Counted from the stretch's first letter, positions 7,363-16,465 are shown. The stretch: 46,268 bases of DNA from UBA2233 sp002347965 [NCBI: Nitrospirae bacterium UBA2233] (GCA_002347965.1 DDYN01000001.1:1-46268); one strand, 5' to 3'. Notes: a model not told the origin generated them from the sequence alone. Program-made: numbers and translations.

Positions 7363-9438
7363 ATGACACGTCCGGCCTATTCCGGATTGCTAGTGTTTCT
7401 TCTGGGCGTTTGGGCGTTTGGCTGCTCATCTGCTCGGGGCGGGCTGTTTAAAGAGCGCGTCAGCCTTCGCATCCAACACCAAAACCCGCTTCCCTCCAAA
7501 GATGCACGCACGCTCCTGGCTGGCGCGGCCAAGGTAGACATAACCCCGTCTCCTGGGATGCCGCTTGCAGGCTACTCCACGCTCGCAAAAAGGGCCATCG
7601 GCTTCAGGACCCGTTTGTACGCCAGGGCGCTCTACCTAAAGCCCAAGGAAGGCCCTCCGATTGCCATAGTCGCCCTGGATCTGCTTTCAGGGTCGGAACT
7701 CTTGCAGCGCAGAGTTGCCGAGATCGTGGCCAAAAAAACAGACGTAGGGGTCGAGGGCTTGTGTCTGGCTGGCACGCATACACACTCAGGCCCTGGCAAC
7801 TATTTTGGGAGCGTGTTTTATAATAGGTTTGGTTCGAACTTGGCAGGGTTCGACCCTAAATTTTTCGACTTCCTGGCTCAAAGGGTGGCAAACGCCGTCG
7901 TTTCGGCTTACGAATCGAGGCGGCCAGCCAGGGTTGCCACCGGGAAGCTCGCAGTGTGGGGGTTCACTAGGAACCGGAGCATGGAGGCCTACCTTGCCAA
8001 CCAAAACATGCCCAAGCTAGCAAGCCGGGACGTTCACAGGGCCGTCAACCCCTGGCTTTGGATGGTCAGGGTGGACGGGTTGAGCCAAGGCGGGGCCTAC
8101 GAGCCGCTTGCGGCGTTGAGCAGCTTTTCTATCCACGGAACGGCCGTTCCGCCCAAGAATGCGCTGTACAGCGCGGATGTGTTCGCCTACATCGAGCGCG
8201 AGCTCGAAGGACAAATCGAGACTGAGGCGGGCAGGCCGTTTGTCCACCTCGTCGTGAACGGGACGCACGCCGACAACTCCCCCGATTACGCCCCCAAGAC
8301 GCAGGGCTTCCTAGAGGCCAGGAGGATCGGGGTTGGGGTCGGCAAAAAGGCGCTTTCCCTGTTCCGTCGGCTCGAAAAAGGCCTTAGGCAGGACGTTCCG
8401 GTTCGCTCTTTGGCGGTAGAGCTCGATCTATTCAAGGAGCGCTGCGTGGAGGACGTCTGCTTGTGCCCCAGGCCTGTCGTAGGGGCGACGCTGATGGCCG
8501 GCGCCGAGGACGGCCAGCCGCCCGTCATCCATGCGCTGTGGCCCTTTAAGGAAGGCTCTAGGCGCTTGCTCTTCAAGCATTCTTGCCAGGGCCGAAAGCT
8601 CCATGCCCTAGGGCCACTCCAACCTCTTTTGTTGCCAAAGAGCGATTTCCCGCATTTGGCCTTTCTTCAAGTGCTTCAGGTAGGCGACCTCTCGATGCTC
8701 GCCGTTCCGTTCGAGGTAAGCCTTGAGATGGGAAGGCGAATCGTCCGGGCCGCTTCCAAAGGCGCACCGCAGGCCGTCGAGCCCATCGTTATTAGCTGTG
8801 CAAACGGCTATTTTGGGTATCTGACGACGCCAGAGGAGTATTCCATGCAGCACTACGAGGGCGGGCATACGCTATACGGAAAGATGAGCGGGCCTTTTGT
8901 GGCGCTCAAGATGGCGGGGCTCCTGGAGCGCTTGGGTGATGAAGCCGCTCAAAGCGACATCCCTGAAAGCTGGAGCTACCAAAACTACCTCTCGAGGTTT
9001 TTGCCGCCCGAGAGAGACTATACAGGGGAAAGGCGTGCGGCGGGCGCTCCCATCTACAAGCCGTCAAAAAAGAACCAGGAGGCGTTCTTTGCCTTTCGCT
9101 GGTACGATGTTCCGCCTAGCGTCATCCGTTTTCACGAGCCCTTGGTTTTGATCGAGGCCGAAGGCCGGGATGGAGCCTGGAGCATTTTGCGAATCAAAGG
9201 CATCCCTCAAAACGACAAAGGGTACGACATCTCCGTGGCCTATCTTGGTAAGAGCGACAACGAGGGCATGGGGCTTTACGAAGCCAAGTGGTACAACCCT
9301 TTAAGTCTTGCCGGAAGCCGGTATCGCTTTGTGATCTTGCCCAGGGAGGGCCAGCCCGTATTTTTCTCGCAGGCCTTTTCGCAGGTAGAAGGCTCTCGTT
9401 CGGAGCATGTCTTTTCCGATTTATATAGGAGTGAGTAG
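7363..9438 (+). CDS. Neutral/alkaline ceramidase, lipoprotein-type
   Basis: The 691-residue protein has a hydrophobic leader ending LLGVWAFGCSS, probably a lipoprotein signal with Cys20-21 as anchor. The catalytic domain begins AAKVDITPSPGMPLAGY, as neutral ceramidases do. It contains GTHTHSGPGNYF, with zinc-binding histidines, and NGTHADNSPDYAPK, matching the nucleophile-serine region. Later PFEVSLEMGRRIV and the C-terminal Ig-like domain are also in place. The reaction is hydrolysis of the ceramide N-acyl bond to a sphingoid base and a fatty acid. It lies 3 nt after the small partner protein and 3 nt before the beta-propeller gene. Confidence 0.85.
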   Translation: MTRPAYSGLLVFLLGVWAFGCSSARGGLFKERVSLRIQHQNPLPSKDARTLLAGAAKVDITPSPGMPLAGYSTLAKRAIGFRTRLYARALYLKPKEGPPIAIVALDLLSGSELLQRRVAEIVAKKTDVGVEGLCLAGTHTHSGPGNYFGSVFYNRFGSNLAGFDPKFFDFLAQRVANAVVSAYESRRPARVATGKLAVWGFTRNRSMEAYLANQNMPKLASRDVHRAVNPWLWMVRVDGLSQGGAYEPLAALSSFSIHGTAVPPKNALYSADVFAYIERELEGQIETEAGRPFVHLVVNGTHADNSPDYAPKTQGFLEARRIGVGVGKKALSLFRRLEKGLRQDVPVRSLAVELDLFKERCVEDVCLCPRPVVGATLMAGAEDGQPPVIHALWPFKEGSRRLLFKHSCQGRKLHALGPLQPLLLPKSDFPHLAFLQVLQVGDLSMLAVPFEVSLEMGRRIVRAASKGAPQAVEPIVISCANGYFGYLTTPEEYSMQHYEGGHTLYGKMSGPFVALKMAGLLERLGDEAAQSDIPESWSYQNYLSRFLPPERDYTGERRAAGAPIYKPSKKNQEAFFAFRWYDVPPSVIRFHEPLVLIEAEGRDGAWSILRIKGIPQNDKGYDISVAYLGKSDNEGMGLYEAKWYNPLSLAGSRYRFVILPREGQPVFFSQAFSQVEGSRSEHVFSDLYRSE

Positions 9439-9441
9439 GCA

Positions 9442-10515
9442 ATGACCAAAAAGAACGCCTTGGCAGGATTGTCGGGAATTGTCGGCCTGCTTGCGCTCTA
9501 CCTTTTCTTTTGGCCCGTGCCCGTGGACCCTGCCGCCTGGAGCCCGCCCGTCGCCCCCAAGCTCGAGGGTGTTTTTGCCCCCAACAGCCAACTTTCCGCA
9601 GTCGAGCGTTTGGGCGGAGGAGTGTGCCTTGCCCCGGAAGATATGGCCTTCGACGCTCAAAGGCGCATCTACACGGGCTGCCAAGACGGCCGAATCGTCC
9701 GGATGAGCCCTTCTGGAGGCCGGCCGGAAGTCTTTGTCGACACAAATGGCCGGCCGCTCGGGCTCGCCTTTGATGCGCTGGGGAACCTGCTTGTGGCCGA
9801 TGCCTATAAAGGGCTTCTTTCTGTAAACCCGGCCGGTGCCGTCACGGTCCTCAGCACCCAAGCGGGCGGTGTTCCTTTTAAGCTGACCGACGGCATGGAC
9901 ATTGCAAGCGACGGGCAGGTCTATTTTAGCGATGCTTCCTCCAAGTTCTCGCTCGATCGCTACAGGCTCGATTTGCTCGAACACAGGCCCAACGGGCGCT
10001 TGCTCGTGTATGACCCAAGAACAAAAGAAACAAGAACAATTTTAAGCGGCCTTTATTTTGCGAACGGCGTGGCGATCGGCCCGAACGGCGCCTTTGTCCT
10101 GGTCGTCGAAACCGGCAAGTACAGGGTCAGGCGCCTTTGGCTCAAAGGCCCGAAGCAAGGCACGTCCGAGGTGTTCGTCGAGAACTTGCCTGGCCTCCCG
10201 GATGGGATTTCCTCCAACGGGAGGGGCACGTTCTGGCTTGCGCTCGCCACGCCCAGGGATCGAAAGCTAGATCAGATGCTGCCCCGCCCGTTCCTAAGGA
10301 AGGTTATCGTGCGCCTTCCCCGGGCGTTCCTCCCCGGTCCCAAGGACTACGGGTTCGTTCTGGGGCTGGATACGGCGGGCCTGGTCGTTCAAAACCTCCA
10401 AGACCCATCCGGCGGGTATGCTCAGGTTACGAGCGTCAGGGAATACCAAGGGATGCTCTACTTGGGCTCGCTTTCCGAGGACGCCACCGGCCGGCTGGCG
10501 GCCCCTTCCTACTGA
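9442..10515 (+). CDS. Strictosidine-synthase/SMP-30-like beta-propeller protein, membrane-anchored
   Basis: The 357-residue protein has an N-terminal membrane anchor (about residues 9-27, LSGIVGLLALYLFFWPVP). A six-bladed propeller follows, with repeats such as YTGCQDGRIVRM, NGRPLGLAFDALGNLLVADA and YFSDASSKF. The N-H-like ANGVAIGPNG and GLPDGISSNGRGTFWLA are classic strictosidine-synthase-like/APMAP features. Bacterial relatives are lactonases or arylesterases; true strictosidine synthesis is plant-specific and not implied. It would face the periplasm. AGGAGTG precedes the ATG. It sits between the ceramidase and the PLP enzyme. Confidence 0.8.
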   Translation: MTKKNALAGLSGIVGLLALYLFFWPVPVDPAAWSPPVAPKLEGVFAPNSQLSAVERLGGGVCLAPEDMAFDAQRRIYTGCQDGRIVRMSPSGGRPEVFVDTNGRPLGLAFDALGNLLVADAYKGLLSVNPAGAVTVLSTQAGGVPFKLTDGMDIASDGQVYFSDASSKFSLDRYRLDLLEHRPNGRLLVYDPRTKETRTILSGLYFANGVAIGPNGAFVLVVETGKYRVRRLWLKGPKQGTSEVFVENLPGLPDGISSNGRGTFWLALATPRDRKLDQMLPRPFLRKVIVRLPRAFLPGPKDYGFVLGLDTAGLVVQNLQDPSGGYAQVTSVREYQGMLYLGSLSEDATGRLAAPSY

Positions 10516-10528
10516 AAGAAGGTCCGGG

Positions 10529-11716
10529 ATGCCAGTCTATGCCGCGTACAAGGAAGCCTTCGTAGGCGTCCCAAAGCCCTTCGCATTCCTGAATTTGGAG
10601 CTTTTTGAGGAGAACATACAAGCCGTCCTTAAGCGTGCGGGATCAAAAACCATCCGGGTGGCCTCAAAGTCTATCCGATGCGTCCCTATTCTTAAAAGAA
10701 TCTTTGCCTCAAGCCCAAGATTCAAGGGCATCTTAGGCTACAGCCCAAAAGAGGCGCTTTTTTTAAGCGAAAAAGGGTTCGATGATATCGTGATCGGCTA
10801 TCCGACGATGCAGCCGGCCCTTATTCGGCCGCTCCTTAAAGAGATTGCCCGGGGCAAGCGGATCACATTCATGGTGGACCTCTTTGAGCATGCAGTCCTT
10901 TTGAATGCCCTAGCAAAAGACTTGGGCGTTCAAGCGGGTGTTTGCCTGGATGTCGACATGTCCTACGTCTTGCTTGGAAGGCACTTGGGGGCTTGGCGCT
11001 CCAGCCTTTCGAGCAAGGAGCAAATCGCCTCGTTTGTCCAAAGGATGCTCGAGCTCCCGTTCGTCCGGATCGACGGGCTCATGGGCTACGAGGCTCAGAT
11101 CGCGGGCGTTCCGGACCGGCTCGAAGGCCGGCACTTCAAGAACTTGCTTGTCAGACTCTTGAAGGCGCTCTCGAAGCCCGACGTGGCAAGAAGGCGCAGT
11201 GACGCCGTGGACGTGATGGTCCAAAGGGGGATCGCGCCCGGGTTCGTCAACGCTGGCGGGACGGGCAGCCTCGAGAGCTCCGCGGCCGAGGACTGGGTGA
11301 GCGAAGTCACGGCGGGTTCCGGGTTTTACGGGCCCCATCTGTTCAATGCCTACAGAGGGTTTAGCCCCAAGCCGGCGCTTGGCTTTGGGCTGGAGGTCGC
11401 AAGGAACCCTCGGCCGGGAGTATACACCCTATCGGGAGGGGGCTACGTCGCTTCCGGACCTCCAGGATGGGAAAAAATACCAAAGCCTTACCTTCCAAGG
11501 GGTGTTCGGCTTTCTGCTACCGAGGGGGCTGGGGAGGTGCAGACCCCTGTATTTTACAAGGGTAAAGAGAGGCTCTCTTTGGGCGATCCGGTGTTCTTCG
11601 GGCATGCCAAGGCTGGAGAGCTCTTAGAGCACTTCAACACGCTCTACCTCGTCTCGAGCGGTAGGGTCGTGGACGAGGTTCCCACCTACAGGGGCGAGGG
11701 GCAAGCGTTTCTCTAG
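10529..11716 (+). CDS. DSD1/D-threonine-aldolase-like PLP enzyme
   Basis: The 395-residue protein has an alanine-racemase-like N-terminal barrel. Its PLP lysine is likely in RVASKSIRCVP (about residue 50). Other family marks are ITFMVDLFEH, CLDVDMSY, GLMGYEAQIAG, NAGGTGSLESS, and a C-terminal domain with YTLSGGGYVASGPPGWEK. Relatives are D-threonine aldolase, D-serine dehydratase and amino-acid deaminases, which act on 3-hydroxy amino compounds. I chose the ATG at 10529, 13 nt after the previous stop and preceded by GAAGG. It closes the operon. Confidence 0.8.
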   Translation: MPVYAAYKEAFVGVPKPFAFLNLELFEENIQAVLKRAGSKTIRVASKSIRCVPILKRIFASSPRFKGILGYSPKEALFLSEKGFDDIVIGYPTMQPALIRPLLKEIARGKRITFMVDLFEHAVLLNALAKDLGVQAGVCLDVDMSYVLLGRHLGAWRSSLSSKEQIASFVQRMLELPFVRIDGLMGYEAQIAGVPDRLEGRHFKNLLVRLLKALSKPDVARRRSDAVDVMVQRGIAPGFVNAGGTGSLESSAAEDWVSEVTAGSGFYGPHLFNAYRGFSPKPALGFGLEVARNPRPGVYTLSGGGYVASGPPGWEKIPKPYLPRGVRLSATEGAGEVQTPVFYKGKERLSLGDPVFFGHAKAGELLEHFNTLYLVSSGRVVDEVPTYRGEGQAFL

Positions 11717-11721
11717 GCCCC

Positions 11722-11996
11722 CAAGCCTTCTGGCGTAGAGCCTCCGCTACCGTGGCCATCTTTTTCAACCTGCATGCGTTCATTGGTCAGGCCCTTGGGC
11801 TCGTAGGCGTACCGACGCCTTTCTTCTACGAAGAACTCCTGCGTGTTTTGGTGGACGAAGCGGATGAATGCGAAAGGCGCCTCAGCTCGGGTTTGTCGAG
11901 AAGGCCATCTTGATCGGCAAGCAAGTCAAAAGACCGATCAGGCTTCTCTGGGCTGGCTTACTCACGAACTGGTTTTTCCTGGGTGCTTTGGTCTAA
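11722..11996 (+). pseudogene. Frameshifted gene relic
   Basis: One frame reads FWRRASATVAIFFNLHAFIG and then GVPTPFFYEELLRVLVDEAD before running into a stop at 11911. Another frame takes over at about 11889 with GFVEKAILIGKQVKRPIRLL and stops at 11994. Joined, these give about 90 residues of protein-like sequence with no start codon or ribosome site. The pattern LVDEAD...G...KAILIG is faintly like the C-terminal domain of 3-hydroxyacyl-CoA dehydrogenases, but I do not claim that identity. The rest of the 330-nt gap before pdxA holds nothing else I can see. Confidence 0.4.
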
Positions 11997-12051
11997 GCTC
12001 TACGGTAGGACAAAAGCCTAGCCCGAACAAAACGCGCAACAAGGAGTGGAA

Positions 12052-13065
12052 ATGAACGAGAAAAGGCCCTTTCTTGCCGTTACGATGGGCGACCCCGCGG
12101 GTGTTGGGCCCGAGATCGTGCTGAAGGCGCTTTCAAGGCCGAGCCCATACGAGGTAGCGAGGCCCTTTGTTATAGGCGATTTGGACGTGCTCGAGCGCGT
12201 GGCCCCGGTCGTAGGGTTTCAAGGCAGGATGCATCTGGTCTTAGGGCCAAAAGATTTTCAGGACGGCGTGCTCAACGTCCTTTCGCTTGGGCTGACGAAT
12301 AAAGACTATCTCTTCGGCAAGGTGCAGGCCAAATGCGGGCGGGCGGCGCTCGGCTACATTAAGAAAGCGATCGCGTTGGCCATGGACGGCGAGGTAGGCG
12401 GGATTGTGACCGCCCCGATCAACAAGGAGGCGCTCCAGTTGGCCGGCTGTCCTCATCCGGGCCATACGGAGCTCTTGGCGGAGCTGACGGGCGCCAAGGA
12501 GTTTGGCATGATGCTTGCCGGCAAAGAGCTACGGGCGATTCACCTCTCCACGCACGTCTCGCTCAAGGAGGCGATCGAATTGGTTAAAAAAGAGCGTGTG
12601 TTGGCCATGATCCGGCTAGCCAACCGAGCGATGTTAGGTTTTGGCATCCACGCCCCAAAGATCGCCGTGGCCGGCCTCAACCCGCATGCGGGCGAGGCGG
12701 GGATGTTTGGCCTTGAGGAGCGCGAGGAAATCCTGCCCGCGATCCTCAAGGCCAAAGATGAAGGAATATTGGCCGAGGGCCCCTTCCCGCCGGATACGGT
12801 CCTGTTGCACGTCAAGGAAGGCCTGTTCGACATCGCCCTTTGCCTCTACCACGACCAGGGCCACATCGCGCTGAAGCTGTACGATTTTAAAGGGTTCGTG
12901 AACGTAACCGTGGGGCTTCCGATCGTTCGAACCTCCGTAGACCACGGGACCGCGTTCGACAAGGCGGGGAAGGGGGTTGCCGACGATGCGAATTTGCTCC
13001 TGGCCGTTGAATTGGCCGCCAAAATGGCGTCCGTGAGGCGCCAAGACCCATCAAGCAAACAATAG
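12052..13065 (+). CDS. pdxA: 4-hydroxythreonine-4-phosphate dehydrogenase
   Basis: The 337-residue protein has the full PdxA signature: MGDPAGVGPE at the start, HPGHTELLAELT, HLSTHVSLKEA, AGLNPHAGEAGMFG, LYHDQGHIALK and SVDHGTAFDKAGKG. The metal-binding histidines lie in HPGHTE, LNPHAG and YHDQGH. It makes the C4 precursor of pyridoxal phosphate from 4-phosphohydroxythreonine using NAD(P). I chose the ATG at 12052 because AAGGAG precedes it; a GTG 6 nt upstream falls inside that site. PdxA2 paralogues of sugar-acid pathways look similar, but none of their partner genes are here. Confidence 0.9.
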   Translation: MNEKRPFLAVTMGDPAGVGPEIVLKALSRPSPYEVARPFVIGDLDVLERVAPVVGFQGRMHLVLGPKDFQDGVLNVLSLGLTNKDYLFGKVQAKCGRAALGYIKKAIALAMDGEVGGIVTAPINKEALQLAGCPHPGHTELLAELTGAKEFGMMLAGKELRAIHLSTHVSLKEAIELVKKERVLAMIRLANRAMLGFGIHAPKIAVAGLNPHAGEAGMFGLEEREEILPAILKAKDEGILAEGPFPPDTVLLHVKEGLFDIALCLYHDQGHIALKLYDFKGFVNVTVGLPIVRTSVDHGTAFDKAGKGVADDANLLLAVELAAKMASVRRQDPSSKQ

Positions 13066-13119
13066 CCCAGGCAGGCGCCTTTTTAGGCCTATATCCTAGG
13101 AATTGACGAACAAAAGACG

Positions 13120-13155
13120 GCGCCCGGATGGCGGGTTTCGCTTCCGGGCGCTTCT
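13120..13155. terminator. Bidirectional terminator between pdxA and fdh
   Basis: GCGCCCGG (13120-13127) pairs perfectly with CCGGGCGC (13144-13151). It is followed by TTCTTA on the plus strand and, on the minus strand, by CGTCTTTTG. It sits between two convergent genes. Confidence 0.65.
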
Positions 13156-13177
13156 TACAAAGAGCAGGCCAGCCTTA

Positions 13178-14236
13178 TCAGGCCTCGTAGGCGTAACTGT
13201 AGCTTGGCGAGGCCACCCTTCCGTTCTCGACGATAATGTAATCCCTCTCGATCGGCTCTCCCTTGAAGAACGCCTCGAGACACATGCGAATGCCAGAAGC
13301 GTACCGGGCTTGGGCCTCGAGCGTCGTACCCGAGTAGTGCGTCGTCATCGCGTGGTTTGGCATGGAACGCCACGGGTGGTCCTTGGGCGCGGGCTGGGGG
13401 TACCACACATCGCCCGCGTAGCCGGCAAGATGTCCTGCGTTAAGCGCCGAGACGAGCGCATCGGTGTCTACGATCCGGCCGCGGGCCGTGTTGACGAGGT
13501 AGGCCCCTTTCTTCATGGCAAACAAGCGCTCTTTGTTGAACAGCCTGTCTGTTTTGGGCGTGAGCGGGCAGTTGATCGAGACGATGTCCGAGCAACAAAG
13601 GAGCTGTTCAAGCGGCAGGTAGCGAGCCCCAAAGGTTGCCTCTTCGGCACCCGTTGCGCGTCTAAAATCATAGTAAAAAAGTTTAACATCGAAGGGCTTG
13701 AGCCTCATGGCGACCCGTTGCCCGATTCTTCCGAACCCGACGATCCCTACCGTCTTGTCTTCGATGTCATGCGCCCTGGAAGCGATGGCCGCGATGTCCC
13801 AACCGCCCTCCACGACGTTTTTGTAGGCGGGCACGAAGTTCCGGGCTAGCACAAGGATCTGCATCACGACGTGCTCGGCGACGCTTACGACGTTGGAGCC
13901 GGTGATTTCCGCGACCGTAATGCCCTTTTCGGCTGCGGCCTTCAGGTCAACATGGTCCGAGCCGACGCCCGCCGTGAGGATCAGCTTAAGGTTCTTTGCC
14001 TTTTCGATCCGCTCTTTCGTGATGTAAGCGGGCCAAAAAGGCGTAGTGATGGCGACATCGGCCGTGAGAAGCGCATCGTCCAGCGTCTTTTCTTTGTCGG
14101 ACATAACGACGTACTCATGGCCCTTGCCCTCCAAGAACTCCCTAAGGCCAAGCTCATTCTCTGCGCAGCCTAGCAATCCCGGGTTTTCCTTGGCCGTTTT
14201 TTCTCCAGCAGGGTAAAGTACCGCGACGATTTTCAT
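13178..14236 (-). CDS. fdh: NAD-dependent formate dehydrogenase
   Basis: The 352-residue D-2-hydroxyacid-dehydrogenase-fold protein has marks specific to formate dehydrogenase. These are NPGLLGCAENELGLREFL near the N-terminus, ITTPFWPAYITKERI, TGSNVVSVAEHVVMQILVL, and PQPAPKDHPWRSMPNHAMTT followed by HYSGTTLEAQARY. The last block holds the catalytic His. GIVGFGRIGQR is the NAD loop. It oxidises formate to CO2 with NAD+ and needs no metal. It is slightly shorter than plant and Pseudomonas enzymes. AGGAGG precedes the ATG, and a promoter is visible upstream. Confidence 0.92.
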   Translation of the reverse strand: MKIVAVLYPAGEKTAKENPGLLGCAENELGLREFLEGKGHEYVVMSDKEKTLDDALLTADVAITTPFWPAYITKERIEKAKNLKLILTAGVGSDHVDLKAAAEKGITVAEITGSNVVSVAEHVVMQILVLARNFVPAYKNVVEGGWDIAAIASRAHDIEDKTVGIVGFGRIGQRVAMRLKPFDVKLFYYDFRRATGAEEATFGARYLPLEQLLCCSDIVSINCPLTPKTDRLFNKERLFAMKKGAYLVNTARGRIVDTDALVSALNAGHLAGYAGDVWYPQPAPKDHPWRSMPNHAMTTHYSGTTLEAQARYASGIRMCLEAFFKGEPIERDYIIVENGRVASPSYSYAYEA

Positions 14237-14291
14237 GGGGCCTCCTCATGGATTATTCGAGTACCGCATGTAGCATGGCAAACCTACCCAT

Positions 14292-14319
14292 ATCTTAGCA
14301 CCCGCGTTTCTTTGTACAA
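14292..14319 (-). promoter_or_regulatory. Promoter for fdh
   Basis: On the minus strand TTGTAC (14314-14319), a 16-nt spacer, then TAAGAT (14292-14297) preceded by TGC. It lies about 55 nt upstream of the fdh ATG. Confidence 0.55.
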
Positions 14320-14341
14320 CACCTAATAGGAGGGGTACAAT
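14312..14341 (+). promoter_or_regulatory. Promoter for the diguanylate cyclase gene, overlapping the fdh promoter
   Basis: On the plus strand TTGTAC (14312-14317), an 18-nt spacer, then TACAAT (14336-14341). The -35 overlaps that of the divergent fdh promoter in the palindrome TTGTACAA. Confidence 0.45.
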
Positions 14342-14371
14342 TGCTACTGCACAAGGACTACTAAAGAGCCG

Positions 14372-16465
14372 ATGGATATGAAGAACCGCCTGAAGGCGCT
14401 CTTGGCCCCCCTTTTGTCATTCCGTATGCGGATCTTTGCGCTCGTTTTGCTTGGAATACTGCTGCCCTTGGCCATTTTGGGGCTTAGTGTCATTCGGGCC
14501 ACGCGCAACGAGCTCGGCAAGGTCCAAGGGCATGTTTGGGGCAAAACAGAGGAAGCGCTTGTTCTGTTCGTCCAGGAGCAAAACCGAGCCTCCACAAGGC
14601 TCATGGAGTTTAAACTGCGCGCCTGGTACGAGCAGCTCAAGCCGCTTTCCGCGCTTGCCGGCGACATCCTTGAGCATCCCCGGAAGTACCAAGGCTCCCC
14701 GCTCACAAAGAGCCCTCTTGGCTTTCGGTTTTTAAACTTGGGCCAGGAAAGAGGTTCGTTGCTGTACCCAGAAAGCCCGATGAACCTTCTGGACGTCGAC
14801 CGTTTTTCTAAGCTTTCCTACCTGGCCCCCGTTTTAAGGGGCATCTATGACCCAAGAGAGATGATTTCGGCCTATGTCGTGGTAAAGAATCGGGCGTACC
14901 TTGATTTTCCACCCATCGACTACACAAAGCTCGTCCAGGAAGGAAAGCTTAACCTCGGATCGCTCAAAGACCCTTTCCATGGGTTTTCGGGTTGGTCCCC
15001 AGATCAAAAGGCCATGCTTACCGATATATACTTTGACTTATACGGGAACGGCAAGATCACGACGTTCATGGTTCCAATCCGCCACAATGGGGAGTTGGCG
15101 GGTATAGCCGCGTTGGATGTTTATCCTGACCGGCTGGTCGCGCTTTGTGGGGCGACTTATTTGGTAGACCCTAGCGGTAGTGCATCTCCAGAGGGTTTTC
15201 TTAGCGGAGGGCCGAAGGGTACGCCCGCCTTGCAACTTCACGAGGGTGTTTGGAGATTGGGCGAAAGGCTCGTTGCTGCTTCCAGGCTATCCGGGTTGGC
15301 GCAAGGCTGGTGGGTCGTCACCGAGCAAGACTTAAAAGGCCTCAGGGCGTCCTTATTCCGTGGGTTTGGACTGAATGCGTCGGTAGGCAAGCTTCTTAAG
15401 GTAATTGCCCTCATCGTGGCCCTTGCGTTTCCTTTGGCCCTTCTCGCCGCGTGGGTCGTGGCATCGGGCGTTCTCCGGGCATTTGGGAGGATTCGGGAAA
15501 ACCTTGAGCTGTTGGGAAGCAATAAATTTGCAGACGTCAGGCCCCCTAAAGGCAGATGGAACCTTCGTGACGAGCTATGGCGTCTCGAAGAGGCGACGTA
15601 CGCGACGGCTAGGCTTGTTTCTTACCAAATGCGGGAACTCGAGAGGCTTTCCGACCTCGATCCCTTAACCCGCCTGTTCAACAGAAGGCCGCTGTACAGG
15701 ATTGCCGATACCGACCAGCGCAAAGGGTCTTTGTTGCTCATTGACGCGGATCACTTTAAGCAGGTGAACGACTCTCACGGGCATGACGCGGGGGATGCCG
15801 TCCTTCAGGCCATCGCCAACACGGTACGGGGGAATATCCGTGATGTTGATATGGCCGTCCGGTGGGGCGGGGAAGAGGTTTTGGTGTACCTACCAAACAC
15901 GGAAATCTTTGAAGCGGCGTTGGTTGCAGAGCGCCTAAGGAGGTCAATCGCGGCGCTATGCCCAAGGGGGATTCTTGTTACCGTGAGCATTGGCGTTGTA
16001 TACGGCCTCCTCTCTGACAAAACATTGAAGGCGGCCGATACGCAGCTTTACTCGGCTAAAGAAAGAGGGCGCAACCGGGTCTTCATCCAAGGGTACGGGG
16101 AAGAGCTTCCTTTGGAGGAAGTTCTTCCCCATCTTATGCAAACCAAAGAGCCGTCAAGTTCCCAAAAAGGCTTTATGGTCCCGCTCCGGCTAGCCTTTGC
16201 CCTTAGTTTTCTTGACAAGCACACGCGACGTGAGGGATTCCTAGTGAAGCTTCTCCCCGTTGTCGACCCTAAGGGTACCGAAAGTGCTCCGAAAGGAACC
16301 GTTCGGGTATGCTTGACCGACACCAAGGGCGACTCAATTAATCCACGAGAGCTTGAGGGGGTGATGAAGCGATGGAAGCAATTGCTTCAAGAAGTGGGCT
16401 TGACCCAGCCGAAACCAAGCGACCCTCTGGTGATAGGCCTAAGCCGAGAAGATGGGCCTGAATGA
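14372..16465 (+). CDS. Membrane diguanylate cyclase with extracytoplasmic sensor domain
   Basis: The 697-residue protein has a first membrane helix at about 20-42 and a large periplasmic sensor region to about 335, probably Cache-like. A second helix spans about 341-367, then a HAMP-like linker, then a GGDEF domain from about 425 to 590. The active site is GGEEV (499-503). RDVD five residues before it is the product-inhibition I-site. DLDPLTRLFNRR marks the domain start. It should make c-di-GMP in response to an external signal. About 105 C-terminal residues after the GGDEF domain match nothing I recognise. It overlaps the next gene by 4 nt. Confidence 0.85.
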   Translation: MDMKNRLKALLAPLLSFRMRIFALVLLGILLPLAILGLSVIRATRNELGKVQGHVWGKTEEALVLFVQEQNRASTRLMEFKLRAWYEQLKPLSALAGDILEHPRKYQGSPLTKSPLGFRFLNLGQERGSLLYPESPMNLLDVDRFSKLSYLAPVLRGIYDPREMISAYVVVKNRAYLDFPPIDYTKLVQEGKLNLGSLKDPFHGFSGWSPDQKAMLTDIYFDLYGNGKITTFMVPIRHNGELAGIAALDVYPDRLVALCGATYLVDPSGSASPEGFLSGGPKGTPALQLHEGVWRLGERLVAASRLSGLAQGWWVVTEQDLKGLRASLFRGFGLNASVGKLLKVIALIVALAFPLALLAAWVVASGVLRAFGRIRENLELLGSNKFADVRPPKGRWNLRDELWRLEEATYATARLVSYQMRELERLSDLDPLTRLFNRRPLYRIADTDQRKGSLLLIDADHFKQVNDSHGHDAGDAVLQAIANTVRGNIRDVDMAVRWGGEEVLVYLPNTEIFEAALVAERLRRSIAALCPRGILVTVSIGVVYGLLSDKTLKAADTQLYSAKERGRNRVFIQGYGEELPLEEVLPHLMQTKEPSSSQKGFMVPLRLAFALSFLDKHTRREGFLVKLLPVVDPKGTESAPKGTVRVCLTDTKGDSINPRELEGVMKRWKQLLQEVGLTQPKPSDPLVIGLSREDGPE

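Noticed and set aside
13103-13849. Plus-strand frame of 248 residues opposite fdh
   Set aside because: It is antisense to a fully motif-supported formate dehydrogenase and starts inside the terminator region.
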